DNA from: Candidatus Gastranaerophilales bacterium
GTDB taxonomy: Bacteria; Cyanobacteriota; Vampirovibrionia; Gastranaerophilales; Gastranaerophilaceae
Assembly (NCBI GenBank): GCA_944323285.1
Contig: CALURV010000008.1
Span: forward strand, 1 to 64,000
Length of the DNA: 64,000 bases
Direction of reading: 5' to 3'
Both the position numbers and the translations under genes were made by a program. Under the pieces are notes generated by a model. The model made no database searches. It was given only the letters and a program-made list of their open reading frames with translations, and was not told where the DNA came from. Positions 56,222 through 64,000 of the stretch are shown one piece after another. The number at the start of each line of letters is the position of its first letter. The stretch's first letter is position 1.

Positions 56222-57268
56222 CTATACCTTACACATTACATGCTTATTATCGTAATCTATTCTTCCTATTAATTTATTTAAACGTTTTGCAACATCTTTA
56301 AACATAGGAATTGATAAACTTTGAGCTCCATCTGATGAGGCATTTTCAGGATCATGGTGTACTTCCATCATAATACCATGGGCACCGACTATTAAACCTG
56401 CTTTTGCCATTGGTTCAATCAAATAACGTCTTCCTGTCCCATGACTGGGGTCAACTATAACCGGTAGATGAGAATATTTTTTTATTACAGGAACAGCTGC
56501 TATATCTAATGTATTTCTTGTCGATGTAGAGTCTACTCCTTTAATTCCTCTTTCACAAAGAATTACTTTATCGTTTCCGTTATACATTATATGTTCTGCT
56601 GCAAGCAAAAATTCTCTTATAGTTGCAGCAGGCCCGCGTTTTAAAATAACCGGCTTATTACATTTTCCTACTGCTTTTAATAATTTAAAGTTTTGCATAT
56701 TTCTTGCGCCAATCTGAATAACATCTGCATATTGGCATACCAAATCCAAATCTAAAGTATCCATTAATTCTGTTACAACAAGAAGTCCTGTTTTTTCTCT
56801 TGCTATTGCTAAATATTCAAGAGCTTTTTCCTCTAACCCTTGGAAATCATAAGGTGAAGTTCTTGGTTTAAATGCTCCGCCTCTTAAAAAATGGCATCCC
56901 ATTTCTTTTGCCGCATCTGCTACTCTTAAAAGACCGTCTATATCTTGTTCTACGCAGCAAGGTCCGACCATTAAAACAGGCTTTTCAAGTCCGCCAATCC
57001 TAACTCCATTTGAAAATTCTATTACTGTATCTTCTTGTTTGCATTCTCTTGAAGCTAATTTATAGGGTTCTTGTATTAATTTTACACTTCTTACCCCTTC
57101 ATAAGATTGAAAAGAATGAGGTTCTACTAGACGTTTATCCCCGATTGCAGCAATAACCGTCATTACATCACCTTGATTTAAAACTATTTTGAAACCTTTA
57201 TTTCTTAATGCTTTTACAACTGTATCTATTTGTTCTTTCGTTGCAGAAGGCTCCATTATTATTATCAT
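56222..57268 (-). CDS. aroF: 3-deoxy-7-phosphoheptulonate synthase (DAHP synthase, type I-beta)
   Basis: This 348-residue enzyme condenses phosphoenolpyruvate and erythrose 4-phosphate, the first step of aromatic synthesis. The N-terminal 75 residues are the small ferredoxin-like regulatory domain of the I-beta class (VVKALRNKGFKIVLNQGDV). The barrel has MVGPCCVEQ, LRGGAFKPRTSPYDFQGLEE, QIGARNMQNF, LKRGPAATIREFLLAAE and VDPSHGTGRR. It shares a pathway with pheA at 19400. It is 15 bp after the nucleotidyltransferase gene. Confidence 0.95.
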   Translation of the reverse strand: MIIIMEPSATKEQIDTVVKALRNKGFKIVLNQGDVMTVIAAIGDKRLVEPHSFQSYEGVRSVKLIQEPYKLASRECKQEDTVIEFSNGVRIGGLEKPVLMVGPCCVEQDIDGLLRVADAAKEMGCHFLRGGAFKPRTSPYDFQGLEEKALEYLAIAREKTGLLVVTELMDTLDLDLVCQYADVIQIGARNMQNFKLLKAVGKCNKPVILKRGPAATIREFLLAAEHIMYNGNDKVILCERGIKGVDSTSTRNTLDIAAVPVIKKYSHLPVIVDPSHGTGRRYLIEPMAKAGLIVGAHGIMMEVHHDPENASSDGAQSLSIPMFKDVAKRLNKLIGRIDYDNKHVMCKV

Positions 57269-57283
57269 TCTTTTCCCTCTTTC

Positions 57284-58300
57284 TTATACTTTTATATTCT
57301 CTTTTTCTTTTATTTTGTTTGTTGGAAGAATCTCATTTATTACATTTTCTTGAACAAGTATATCATTTAATATTATTGAATTTTCTACTATTACATTTTC
57401 TTCAATTATAATATTATTCCATAAAATTGAATCTATTATTTTAACATTTTTCCCTATTTTACATCCGTTTCCAATAACACAATTACCAATAATTTCAACA
57501 TTATCTTCAAATTGAACATTTTCCCCGCAGCAATATGTAGCTAAACTTGTTTTAACTATATCAGGTAAAAATGATTTAATTCGGTGATTTAACAAGTCAA
57601 AATTCGACTGTTTATATTGATTTATAGAACCAATATCTGACCAATAGCCATAATGTATAAAAGTATTAATTTTTTGATTTTCACTTAATAGCCAAGGAAA
57701 TACATTTTTTGCAAAATCAAAAAAAGTATTTTCCGGAATATAATCAAATATTTTATAATTAAAAATATAAATACCTGTATTTGCAAGGGTAGATTTAGCT
57801 TCTAAGATTGATGGTTTTTCTTGAAAACTTTCTACTAAACCATTTTTATCAGGAACAACAATTCCATATATAGAAACTAACTCTTTTGGAACTTCTTTTA
57901 AGACTATAGTCGCAATAGCGCCTGACTTTTTATGCGATTCATAAGCTTCAGCTATATCAATATCAGAAAGCCCATCCCCTGACATTACAATAAAATCATT
58001 ATCTTTATCAAAGAAAAATTGACATTTTTTTAATCCGCCCGCAGTTCCTGAGAGTTCCTTTTCTTCAATAAAAGAATAGTTAACACCAAATTTATTATTT
58101 TTATAATGATTTTTAATATATTCAGCCTTATAGTGTGTATTGGCAATTATATCTTTTATTCCAAAAGATGAAAGATGTTTAGTAATTATATCCATAACAG
58201 GGACATTTGCCAATGGTACAATAGGTTTTGGAAGTGCACTAGATAATGATTCCAACCTAGAACCAACACCTGCTGCCATTATCATTGCTTTTTTTAACAT
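57284..58300 (-). CDS. Sugar-phosphate nucleotidyltransferase with left-handed beta-helix (GDP-mannose pyrophosphorylase-like)
   Basis: This 338-residue protein probably activates a hexose-1-phosphate to an NDP-sugar. The N-terminal domain has MAAGVGSRLESLSSALPKPI (pyrophosphorylase loop and Lys), MSGDGLSDID and KSTLANTGIYIFN. The C-terminal 100 residues hold hexapeptide repeats (FEDNVEIIGNCVIGNGCKIG, VIVENSIIL), forming a beta-helix. It most resembles mannose-1-phosphate guanylyltransferase or the archaeal bifunctional types. The phosphohexomutase at 17958 could supply the substrate. Confidence 0.85.
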   Translation of the reverse strand: MLKKAMIMAAGVGSRLESLSSALPKPIVPLANVPVMDIITKHLSSFGIKDIIANTHYKAEYIKNHYKNNKFGVNYSFIEEKELSGTAGGLKKCQFFFDKDNDFIVMSGDGLSDIDIAEAYESHKKSGAIATIVLKEVPKELVSIYGIVVPDKNGLVESFQEKPSILEAKSTLANTGIYIFNYKIFDYIPENTFFDFAKNVFPWLLSENQKINTFIHYGYWSDIGSINQYKQSNFDLLNHRIKSFLPDIVKTSLATYCCGENVQFEDNVEIIGNCVIGNGCKIGKNVKIIDSILWNNIIIEENVIVENSIILNDILVQENVINEILPTNKIKEKENIKV

Positions 58301-58316
58301 ATTCTCTCCATATTAT

Positions 58317-59678
58317 TTAAAACGGAAATTTACCGCCGGGCATTTTAGGAAGCTTTAACTTTCCTTTTTTTACCTTCTTTTTTATATCAGAAAAACCTTT
58401 CATCATTTGACGCATTTGATCAAACTGAGATATTATCTGATTAACTTCGTGTATTGGAATACCACAGCCTGATGCTATTCTTCTTTTTCTTGATGTATTA
58501 ATTATTGAAGGATTTGCTCTCTCTTTAGGGGTCATGCTTGATATGAAAGATTCAATTTTTTTAAGTTGTTTTTCACCTTCTGTTGCTATCATCTCTCTAT
58601 TATCTTTATTAAGTCCAGGAATCGGAAGCATACCTAATATATTATCTATAGAACCAAACATTCTCATTTGCTTTTGCATATTCAAAAAGTCATTATATGA
58701 AAATTCAGCCTTTTCCATTTTCTTTTCTAATTCTTTTGCTTGTTTTTCATCAAAAACTTCTTGAGCCTTTTCAACAAGTGATACAATATCACCCATGCCT
58801 AAAATTCTATCTGCCATTCTTGACGGATGAAAATCGTTTAATGCATCAAGTTTTTCTCCAGTTCCTGTAAGTTTAATTGGTTTACCGGATGAATGCACGA
58901 CACTTAAAGCAGCACCGCCTCTTGAATCTCCATCTAATTTTGTTAAAACAATACCTGTTATATCCAGCTGAATATTAAAATTCTCTGCAACACTTACTGC
59001 TTGCTGTCCTAACATTGAATCTATTACCAAAAGTTTTTCTTGCGGTTTAAATGCCCTATCTATCAATAATAGCTCTGCCATCATTTCATTATCAATTTGC
59101 AACCGACCAGCTGTATCTATAATTACTACATTATATCCATTATCTTTTGCATAATTTACTGAATCAGAAACTATTTTTTGAACATCTTTTGACCCTTCAA
59201 TTGTAAAAACAGGGGTTGAAATTTGTTCTCCTAATATTTTTAACTGTTCAATAGCTGCAGGTCTATATACATCAGCTGCAACCAATATAGGATTTTTACC
59301 TTCTTTTTTCAGTTTGACTGCTAATTTTGCAGCAGATGTTGTTTTTCCTGAACCTTGAAGACCTAACATCATTATTAAAGAAGGATGACCATCTAAATTT
59401 AAAGGAGTATTTTCTTTCCCAAGTACATTTACAAGTTCATCATGAACTATTTTTATAAATTGCTGAGAAGGATTTACGCCATTTATTACTTCCTCTCCAA
59501 GTGCTTTCTCTCTTATAGAAGACATAAATAACTTCACTACTTTTAAGCTTACATCAGCATCAAGCAACGCTCTTCTGACTTCTCTTAATGTTTCTGAAAT
59601 ATTTTCTTCTGTTAAAGATGCATTACCGGAGGTCTTTTTTATTATTTCTTGTAATTTTTCAGATAAACTATCAAACAT
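58317..59678 (-). CDS. ffh: Signal recognition particle protein Ffh (SRP54)
   Basis: This 453-residue GTPase directs nascent membrane proteins to FtsY and the translocon. It has the N-domain ISETLREVRRALLDADVSLKVV, G1 GLQGSGKT at 106-113, then DTAGR and TKLDGDSRGGAALS. The methionine-rich M domain (about 325-430, with MQKQMRMFGSIDNILGMLP and SRKRRIASGCG) binds SRP RNA. No SRP RNA gene was seen in the window. It lies between clpP and the nucleotidyltransferase gene. Confidence 0.96.
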   Translation of the reverse strand: MFDSLSEKLQEIIKKTSGNASLTEENISETLREVRRALLDADVSLKVVKLFMSSIREKALGEEVINGVNPSQQFIKIVHDELVNVLGKENTPLNLDGHPSLIMMLGLQGSGKTTSAAKLAVKLKKEGKNPILVAADVYRPAAIEQLKILGEQISTPVFTIEGSKDVQKIVSDSVNYAKDNGYNVVIIDTAGRLQIDNEMMAELLLIDRAFKPQEKLLVIDSMLGQQAVSVAENFNIQLDITGIVLTKLDGDSRGGAALSVVHSSGKPIKLTGTGEKLDALNDFHPSRMADRILGMGDIVSLVEKAQEVFDEKQAKELEKKMEKAEFSYNDFLNMQKQMRMFGSIDNILGMLPIPGLNKDNREMIATEGEKQLKKIESFISSMTPKERANPSIINTSRKRRIASGCGIPIHEVNQIISQFDQMRQMMKGFSDIKKKVKKGKLKLPKMPGGKFPF

Positions 59679-59745
59679 AATAATTAAATTTTACTATAAA
59701 AAAACTCTTTAGACCTTAGAAATAACAAACATTAAGATAATTTAA

Positions 59746-60336
59746 TTATATTACTTTATCTATCAAACCATATTCAACAGCTTCTTGAGCAGACATATAG
59801 TTATCTCTTTCAGTATCAGCATATATTTTTTCAATAGTTTGACCTGTATGTTCAGCTAAAAGAGTATTTAATTCTTTTTTCATTCTTAAAATTTCTTTAG
59901 CTTCAATTTCAATATCTGTAGCTTGACCTTGTGCGCCGCCTAAAGGTTGGTGAATCATAATTCTAGCGCTTGGTAGTGCCATTCTTTTCCCTTTTGTGCC
60001 AGCCGATAACAAAAATGCACCCATACTTGCAGCTTCTCCAAGACATATTGTAGATACATCTGCTCTTATATGTTTCATTGTATCATATATTGCAAAACCT
60101 GCTGTTATTACTCCTCCCGGACTATTTATATACATCATAATATCTTTTTCAGGGTTTTCTGAATCAAGCAACAGTAATTGAGCAACTATTGAATTTGCCA
60201 TTTCATCATCAATTTCTTCACCTAAAAATATTATTCTCTCTCTTAATAATCTTGAAAAAATATCAAATGACTTTTCTCCTGTTGATGATGATTCTATTAC
60301 TGTTGGTATATAACTTAATATTGTTTTCCTATTCAT
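59746..60336 (-). CDS. clpP: ATP-dependent Clp protease proteolytic subunit
   Basis: This 196-residue serine peptidase forms the tetradecameric chamber working with ClpX or ClpA/C. The catalytic residues are Ser104 in [13 protein letters not shown] and His129 in [18 protein letters not shown], with Asp178 expected in the [12 protein letters not shown] segment. The N-terminus is short (PTVIESS follows ten residues in), as in mature forms. AGAGG precedes the ATG. No clpX or tig is adjacent; ffh follows after 67 bp. Confidence 0.96.
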   Translation of the reverse strand: MNRKTILSYIPTVIESSSTGEKSFDIFSRLLRERIIFLGEEIDDEMANSIVAQLLLLDSENPEKDIMMYINSPGGVITAGFAIYDTMKHIRADVSTICLGEAASMGAFLLSAGTKGKRMALPSARIMIHQPLGGAQGQATDIEIEAKEILRMKKELNTLLAEHTGQTIEKIYADTERDNYMSAQEAVEYGLIDKVI

Positions 60337-60438
60337 AAAAACCTCTGTTTTTTTTTACATTTTTATTAATTATATTATATACAAAAATTGGGAATTTAAA
60401 ACAATATCTGATAAAATATCATTTTAAGGCAGTAAATA

Positions 60439-60975
60439 ATGATAATAGACTTCGATTTAATTGCATATGATTTTATGACGGATTTTAACGGACCCGACAG
60501 ACATTTTCCCACCCCTTTTTATCCGGCAGGTGTTTATGACAGTGATAAAATGGAATATAAATTTGGCCCTGAGTCAACAGAATATCCCAATTTGACTCTT
60601 CCTTGCAAACTATATGATGATAATGGTAATGAAATCCCTGACGGTTATTATATGGTTGTATTATCTGACAATTTAAAATACCTTGATTTATACCAAAGTA
60701 ATAAACTTAGAGCAAGAGTAAAAGTTGTTAAACTTGTTGAAAAAATGTATACTCAAGAAGAATTTAATGAAGAATCTGAAATTATAAATAGATTACAACA
60801 AGCAAAACTTAACAAAAAACTAAAAAAATATAGACAAGCAGAAGAAGATCTTATTGCCTTTAAAGAAAGAACTGCTGCTAATTCTAAAGCTGAAATTTTA
60901 GATTCCGGTAAAGGTTATTATATTCTTACATACAAACACAGAGGTAAAACCGCGACCGGTATAATTCAAAAATAA
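60439..60975 (+). CDS. Conserved-looking protein of unknown function
   Basis: This 178-residue soluble protein is not one I recognise. The first 100 residues look like beta-rich sequence with Tyr/Pro/Asp-rich loops (FNGPDRHFPTPFYPAG, YPNLTLPCKLYDDNGNEIPD). Residues 105-150 are a highly charged helix, and the end returns to strands (GYYILTYKHRGKTATG). An extended -10 TGATAAAAT (60409-60417) and AAGG precede the ATG. It lies 61 bp before the FlhA-like gene in the same direction, so a joint role is possible. Confidence 0.6.
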   Translation: MIIDFDLIAYDFMTDFNGPDRHFPTPFYPAGVYDSDKMEYKFGPESTEYPNLTLPCKLYDDNGNEIPDGYYMVVLSDNLKYLDLYQSNKLRARVKVVKLVEKMYTQEEFNEESEIINRLQQAKLNKKLKKYRQAEEDLIAFKERTAANSKAEILDSGKGYYILTYKHRGKTATGIIQK

Positions 60976-61036
60976 TAATGTTTTTTATAAATAAAAATGT
61001 TATCATAATTATAATTAGATTAATGAGGATTTTTTC

Positions 61037-62500
61037 ATGTATAAACCAACAAGAAACATTTATACAATAAGAACTTCACCATATAATGATAATGAAAAAC
61101 TTGAAAATTTATTGAATGAAATGTCAAAAGAAGGTTGGGATATATATTCTCTTCAGGAAATTGAAAATGATGATGGTATTTTCTATAATTGTATATTCAT
61201 AAAAGAAACAGAAAATGAAGATACCACAATAAGTGAAACCTCTGATTTATTAAATTTTAAATCACGCATTGAAAGAATTATAAATCCTGAGCTTGATCCT
61301 TATGAATTATGTGTTGATATACAAAAAAAAATAAAAGAAAAAAGACAAAAAATTACTCAAGTTAAAGCTCTTATTGATGAAACATCAGAAGATTCTAGAA
61401 CTATTTTAAATGCAGAAATTTCAAAACATATTGATGAACTTGATGAATTAAAACATAAACTTGCTAAGGTTATTGCTCCTGATGTAATGGAAAAAAAATT
61501 AGGCGAACAAAAAATTACTCTTTCTTTATCAGAAGAGTTAATCGATATTCTTGACAGCGATAATGAATATAATATTTTATCAAGAATAGTTTTAATAAGA
61601 CAAACTTTAACAGAATCTTTGGGATATATAATTCCTAAAATAAAAATTGAAATTGATGAAACATTGCAGGAAAATGAATTTGCACTAAAAATTAGAGGAA
61701 TTCCAATAATAACATCAAAAGCATATTATAACCATACTATGTTTTTTAAAAACGAATTAAACATTGAAAAACTTCCCTCCGGTTCTTTTGAAGATATAGA
61801 TAATATAACACAACTTCCAATTCTATGGATTAAAGATGAAAAAGCAAAAGACTTTTGGGCTAAAGGCTTAGATGCTATTGACTTTATTGCAAGAACAATA
61901 GAATATATAGTAACAAAAAATATAGACGATATTTTCGATTATTCTGATATTAACAGATATATTGAAATTGTAGGAAATCAAAATCTTTATCTTATAGAAA
62001 ATATAATTCCTGATTATATGTCAGTAGCTGAACTTAAATATATTTTAGCAAGCCTTATAAAAGAAAAGGTTTCCATTAAAGATATCGTTTATATATTTGA
62101 AAAAATAAATGATTTTGCAGATGAAACAAATAAAGAAGAACTGCTTGAAAGAATAAGAATTTCTCTTGCAAGACAAATAAGTAAATCATTGATTAATGAA
62201 ACAGATAAAACAATTTATGCCTATGAACTATCAGAAAAAAGCATTGAATCTTTTATTGGCGAAAAAGCAAATGATGAAATTATCAGAATTGAAAGCAACA
62301 AAATTGAAGAAATAATTAAATTAATAAAAGAAAAAGTAAATAAATATGCTCCAGACTCAAAAGAAATAGTTTTAATTGCACCAATGAAAATAAGGCATTT
62401 AATTTATTTAATTTTATCTCAAATGCTCCCTAATATAAGGGTTGTTGCAAGAGAAGAATTAATATTTGAATATCCTCTGCAAATTGTTTGTTCAATTTAA
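61037..62500 (+). CDS. Soluble protein: DUF4177-like domain, coiled coil and FlhA cytoplasmic-domain-like region
   Basis: This 487-residue protein has no membrane segment. Residues 1-58 resemble the short DUF4177 fold (LNEMSKEGWDIYSLQEI). Residues 80-150 are helical and probably coiled coil. From about 155 to the end the sequence follows the cytoplasmic domain of the FlhA/LcrD (FHIPEP) family: LIDILDSDNEYNILSRIVLI, RQTLTESLGYIIPKIKIEID, NEFALKIRGIPI, NLYLIENIIPDYMSVAELKY, then LASLIKEKVSIKDIVYIFE and the closing RHLIYLILSQMLPNIRVVAR. FlhA normally has an N-terminal eight-helix export gate, which is wholly absent here. GAGG lies upstream of the ATG. No flagellar or type III secretion genes are nearby. 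Confidence 0.7.
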   Translation: MYKPTRNIYTIRTSPYNDNEKLENLLNEMSKEGWDIYSLQEIENDDGIFYNCIFIKETENEDTTISETSDLLNFKSRIERIINPELDPYELCVDIQKKIKEKRQKITQVKALIDETSEDSRTILNAEISKHIDELDELKHKLAKVIAPDVMEKKLGEQKITLSLSEELIDILDSDNEYNILSRIVLIRQTLTESLGYIIPKIKIEIDETLQENEFALKIRGIPIITSKAYYNHTMFFKNELNIEKLPSGSFEDIDNITQLPILWIKDEKAKDFWAKGLDAIDFIARTIEYIVTKNIDDIFDYSDINRYIEIVGNQNLYLIENIIPDYMSVAELKYILASLIKEKVSIKDIVYIFEKINDFADETNKEELLERIRISLARQISKSLINETDKTIYAYELSEKSIESFIGEKANDEIIRIESNKIEEIIKLIKEKVNKYAPDSKEIVLIAPMKIRHLIYLILSQMLPNIRVVAREELIFEYPLQIVCSI

Positions 62501-62606
62501 TCAAGTATTACACTTGATTTCTATACTGATACAAGCTCGTTCAAAATAATGTTTTGGTTTCATCTTACAAAAATTCCATCACACTTTCAGCTTATTGTGA
62601 ATTTTT
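62494..62606 (+). repeat. Dispersed structured intergenic repeat, copy C (internally deleted)
   Basis: This 113-bp copy is in the same orientation as copy A. It shares AATTTAATC-AGTATTACAC at the left, then GATACAAGCTC, a CAAAA/TTTTG stem, and ACTTTCAGCTTATTGTGAAT at the right. About 64 bases corresponding to the left hairpin and centre of copy A are missing. Its first bases include the stop codon of the FlhA-like gene (62498-62500). Confidence 0.75.
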
Positions 62607-62624
62607 CACCGATAAAATAAAAAA

Positions 62625-62648
62625 GGGAAAGATTTTTTAATCTTTCCC
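62625..62648. terminator. Bidirectional rho-independent terminator
   Basis: GGGAAAGATT (62625-62634) pairs with AATCTTTCCC (62639-62648). A-runs before the stem give a strong U-tract on the minus strand, serving the gene that ends at 62668. Confidence 0.8.
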
Positions 62649-62667
62649 TATTATCAGAAGAATATTT

Positions 62668-63576
62668 TTACTTTTTTTCTTGAGATTTATCAACATTTTC
62701 TTTCTTATTTGCAAACATTTTTGAACTTATTTTATTTGCAATTGGAGTAATTACAACTGGACCTAAGTATCTATATATAATACCTAAGATTATAATTACC
62801 TTTAGTTTATTAATACCTGGTAATATTTTGTCAGCTTCACCTCTGGCTGCTGCGGAATTATAAACATCATCAACAAGTCCTTTTACAGCTTCTTTAGCCT
62901 TATCTGCATTACCTGCATTTTGAGTAATTGTATCTTTAACTGCATTTTGAACAGAAGCCAATTTATCTTGTGTAATTTGAAAGGCTTTTAATTTACCTTC
63001 CTCCCCAACAATACCTTTTAATTGACTAGCCATTTTAGATGAAACTTGTTCTATTCCTTCCTTTAATTCACTGCCTTTTTTACCCGCAACTTCAGCAACC
63101 TTCGTTAATAATTCATCTTTATTTGCTGCAGCTACTTTCTCTCCGATTTTAGTGTAAAAGCCTTTATGAGCTCCAAAATATTTTTCAGCTCCTTTCATAA
63201 CTACATCAGAAATTTTATCTTCAACCAAATAAGCACCAGCTGCTGAAACTCCTAATGTTAAAGTATCATTAATTAACATTTGAGGTTTTTGTTCTTTCTT
63301 TATTTTTTTATTTCTCAATGTATTAATCATATAAAAACCGGATAGAAGAACACTTTCTGCAACCATTACATGAGTAAATGTTCTATTTGAATTACTAAAT
63401 TTTTTAATAAATTTTTGAAATCCTTTATTAGCGACAACCTTTTCATAAAAACCTGATAATCCATTTACAACAGGTTGAGGAACAAAACCTTTAAATGACA
63501 TATCTTTTTGAGTTTGTCCTTTGTAATTTGATTGTTTTTTAGGATTATACCCTGATGTTATACTATTTATTTTCAT
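62668..63576 (-). CDS. Lineage-type membrane-associated protein of unknown function
   Basis: This 302-residue protein starts at the ATG at 63576, supported by GGGAG upstream; an in-frame codon at 63636 lies inside the preceding gene. Residues 1-32 are Asn/Lys/Ser-rich and contain MSFKGF. Hydrophobic or amphipathic stretches occur near 70-90, 110-125 and 250-275, with a long Ala/Lys-rich helical middle (about 130-240). No enzyme motif is visible and I do not recognise the family. It overlaps the preceding gene by 14 bases, so the two are probably coupled. Confidence 0.65.
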   Translation of the reverse strand: MKINSITSGYNPKKQSNYKGQTQKDMSFKGFVPQPVVNGLSGFYEKVVANKGFQKFIKKFSNSNRTFTHVMVAESVLLSGFYMINTLRNKKIKKEQKPQMLINDTLTLGVSAAGAYLVEDKISDVVMKGAEKYFGAHKGFYTKIGEKVAAANKDELLTKVAEVAGKKGSELKEGIEQVSSKMASQLKGIVGEEGKLKAFQITQDKLASVQNAVKDTITQNAGNADKAKEAVKGLVDDVYNSAAARGEADKILPGINKLKVIIILGIIYRYLGPVVITPIANKISSKMFANKKENVDKSQEKK

Positions 63577-64000
63577 GATTTGCCACTCCCGAAAAAGACT
63601 GGAATAGTGCTTTTTCATTACTATCTTGGAATACATTGTAATTTAACATTATTTGAGGATTTTGTTCCGGTGATTGCTTTTTCTCTGGTTTCTTTTGTCC
63701 TAACAACCCCAGCAATATAGGTACTAATGCGATTGTAATAGTTGCTCTTATCGGCATAAATACTGGCTGGAATAATTTATCTATTATATTTTTATTTGCT
63801 TTGGCATAATTATTAATAATTTGTTGTTCTTTTAAGGCATTTAATACTTTTTCTGATATGTCTGGAGCTTTTTCAGAAATCTGCTCTTTAAAAGTATTCT
63901 GTGCATGTTTACCTGCTTTTTGGAAAATAGAAAGATTGAGTTTCCCTCCTTCTGTTAAAGCATTAATTTGTTGGGCAAGATTCAAATCACGACCTTCAGT
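63563..64000 (-). CDS. Partial lineage-type small membrane protein, runs off the window edge
   Basis: At least 140 residues are encoded, and the frame stays open to base 64000. A TTG at 63985 with AAGG seven bases upstream could be the start, but an upstream start outside the window is equally likely. The visible part has an amphipathic Lys/Gln-rich first half, one hydrophobic segment near residues 75-95 of the TTG numbering (ITIALVPILLGLLG), and a polar Gln/Asn-rich tail. No known function. It overlaps the next gene by 14 bases. Confidence 0.55.
   Translation of the reverse strand, partial: TEGRDLNLAQQINALTEGGKLNLSIFQKAGKHAQNTFKEQISEKAPDISEKVLNALKEQQIINNYAKANKNIIDKLFQPVFMPIRATITIALVPILLGLLGQKKPEKKQSPEQNPQIMLNYNVFQDSNEKALFQSFSGVANHENK

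Overview
The window is a strongly AT-rich, densely coded bacterial chromosome segment with no prophage, insertion sequence, CRISPR array, rRNA or tRNA that I can see. It most resembles a gut-type, non-photosynthetic relative of the cyanobacteria (Gastranaerophilales / Melainabacteria). An obligately anaerobic diderm is indicated by class III (glycyl radical) ribonucleotide reductase with its activase, a desulfoferrodoxin-type superoxide reductase, LpxK, a heptosyltransferase-like GT9 enzyme, an MlaE/MlaF/MCE lipid transporter, and no respiratory or photosynthetic genes. The cyanobacterial link rests on a DUF1822-like protein beside a sigma factor, a Ski2-like helicase, and several small Ala/Lys-rich membrane proteins of a kind I associate with this lineage. 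The assignment is an inference, not a database match.

Layout. 1-252: gene-free, with nested inverted repeats. 253-7000: rRNA pseudouridine synthase, ROK kinase, DNA polymerase III delta and delta', nitrilase, PBP4-type carboxypeptidase, superoxide reductase. 6987-14146 (minus): degenerate HD-GYP protein, then a GT2 synthase-yidC-queA-GT-C membrane protein run. 14443-20254: membrane protein overlapping miaA, a uridine-kinase-like enzyme, a phosphohexomutase, prephenate dehydratase. 20304-21770: two small paralogous proteins and a 456-bp gap holding a dispersed repeat. 21771-28559: three-gene regulatory unit made of a membrane anti-sigma-like protein with a TonB-like C-terminus, a sigma factor, and a zinc-ribbon P-loop ATPase. 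28573-38640 (minus): nrdG/nrdD, lytic transglycosylase, diguanylate cyclase, TPR protein, gyrB. 38762-42564: small enzymes, ZIP transporter, PilC-like protein. 42565-50605 (minus): envelope block of GT9, lpxK, MCE/ATPase/permease, OppF-like ATPase, D-2-hydroxyacid dehydrogenase and LD-carboxypeptidase. 50671-60336: dnaX, smpB, an XRE regulator with palindromic operators, and the clpP-ffh-nucleotidyltransferase-aroF-helicase run. 60439-62500: an unknown protein and a soluble protein whose C-terminal two thirds resembles the cytoplasmic domain of FlhA. 62668-64000 (minus): two lineage-type small membrane proteins, the last running off the edge.

The strongest candidates for something undescribed are the TonB-like/anti-sigma/sigma/ATPase unit, the orphan FlhA-like soluble protein, and a ~175-bp structured repeat present three times between genes. 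There is also a set of five genes whose -10 box lies 6-7 bases before the ATG with no ribosome binding site, which predicts leaderless mRNAs and corrects several start codons.
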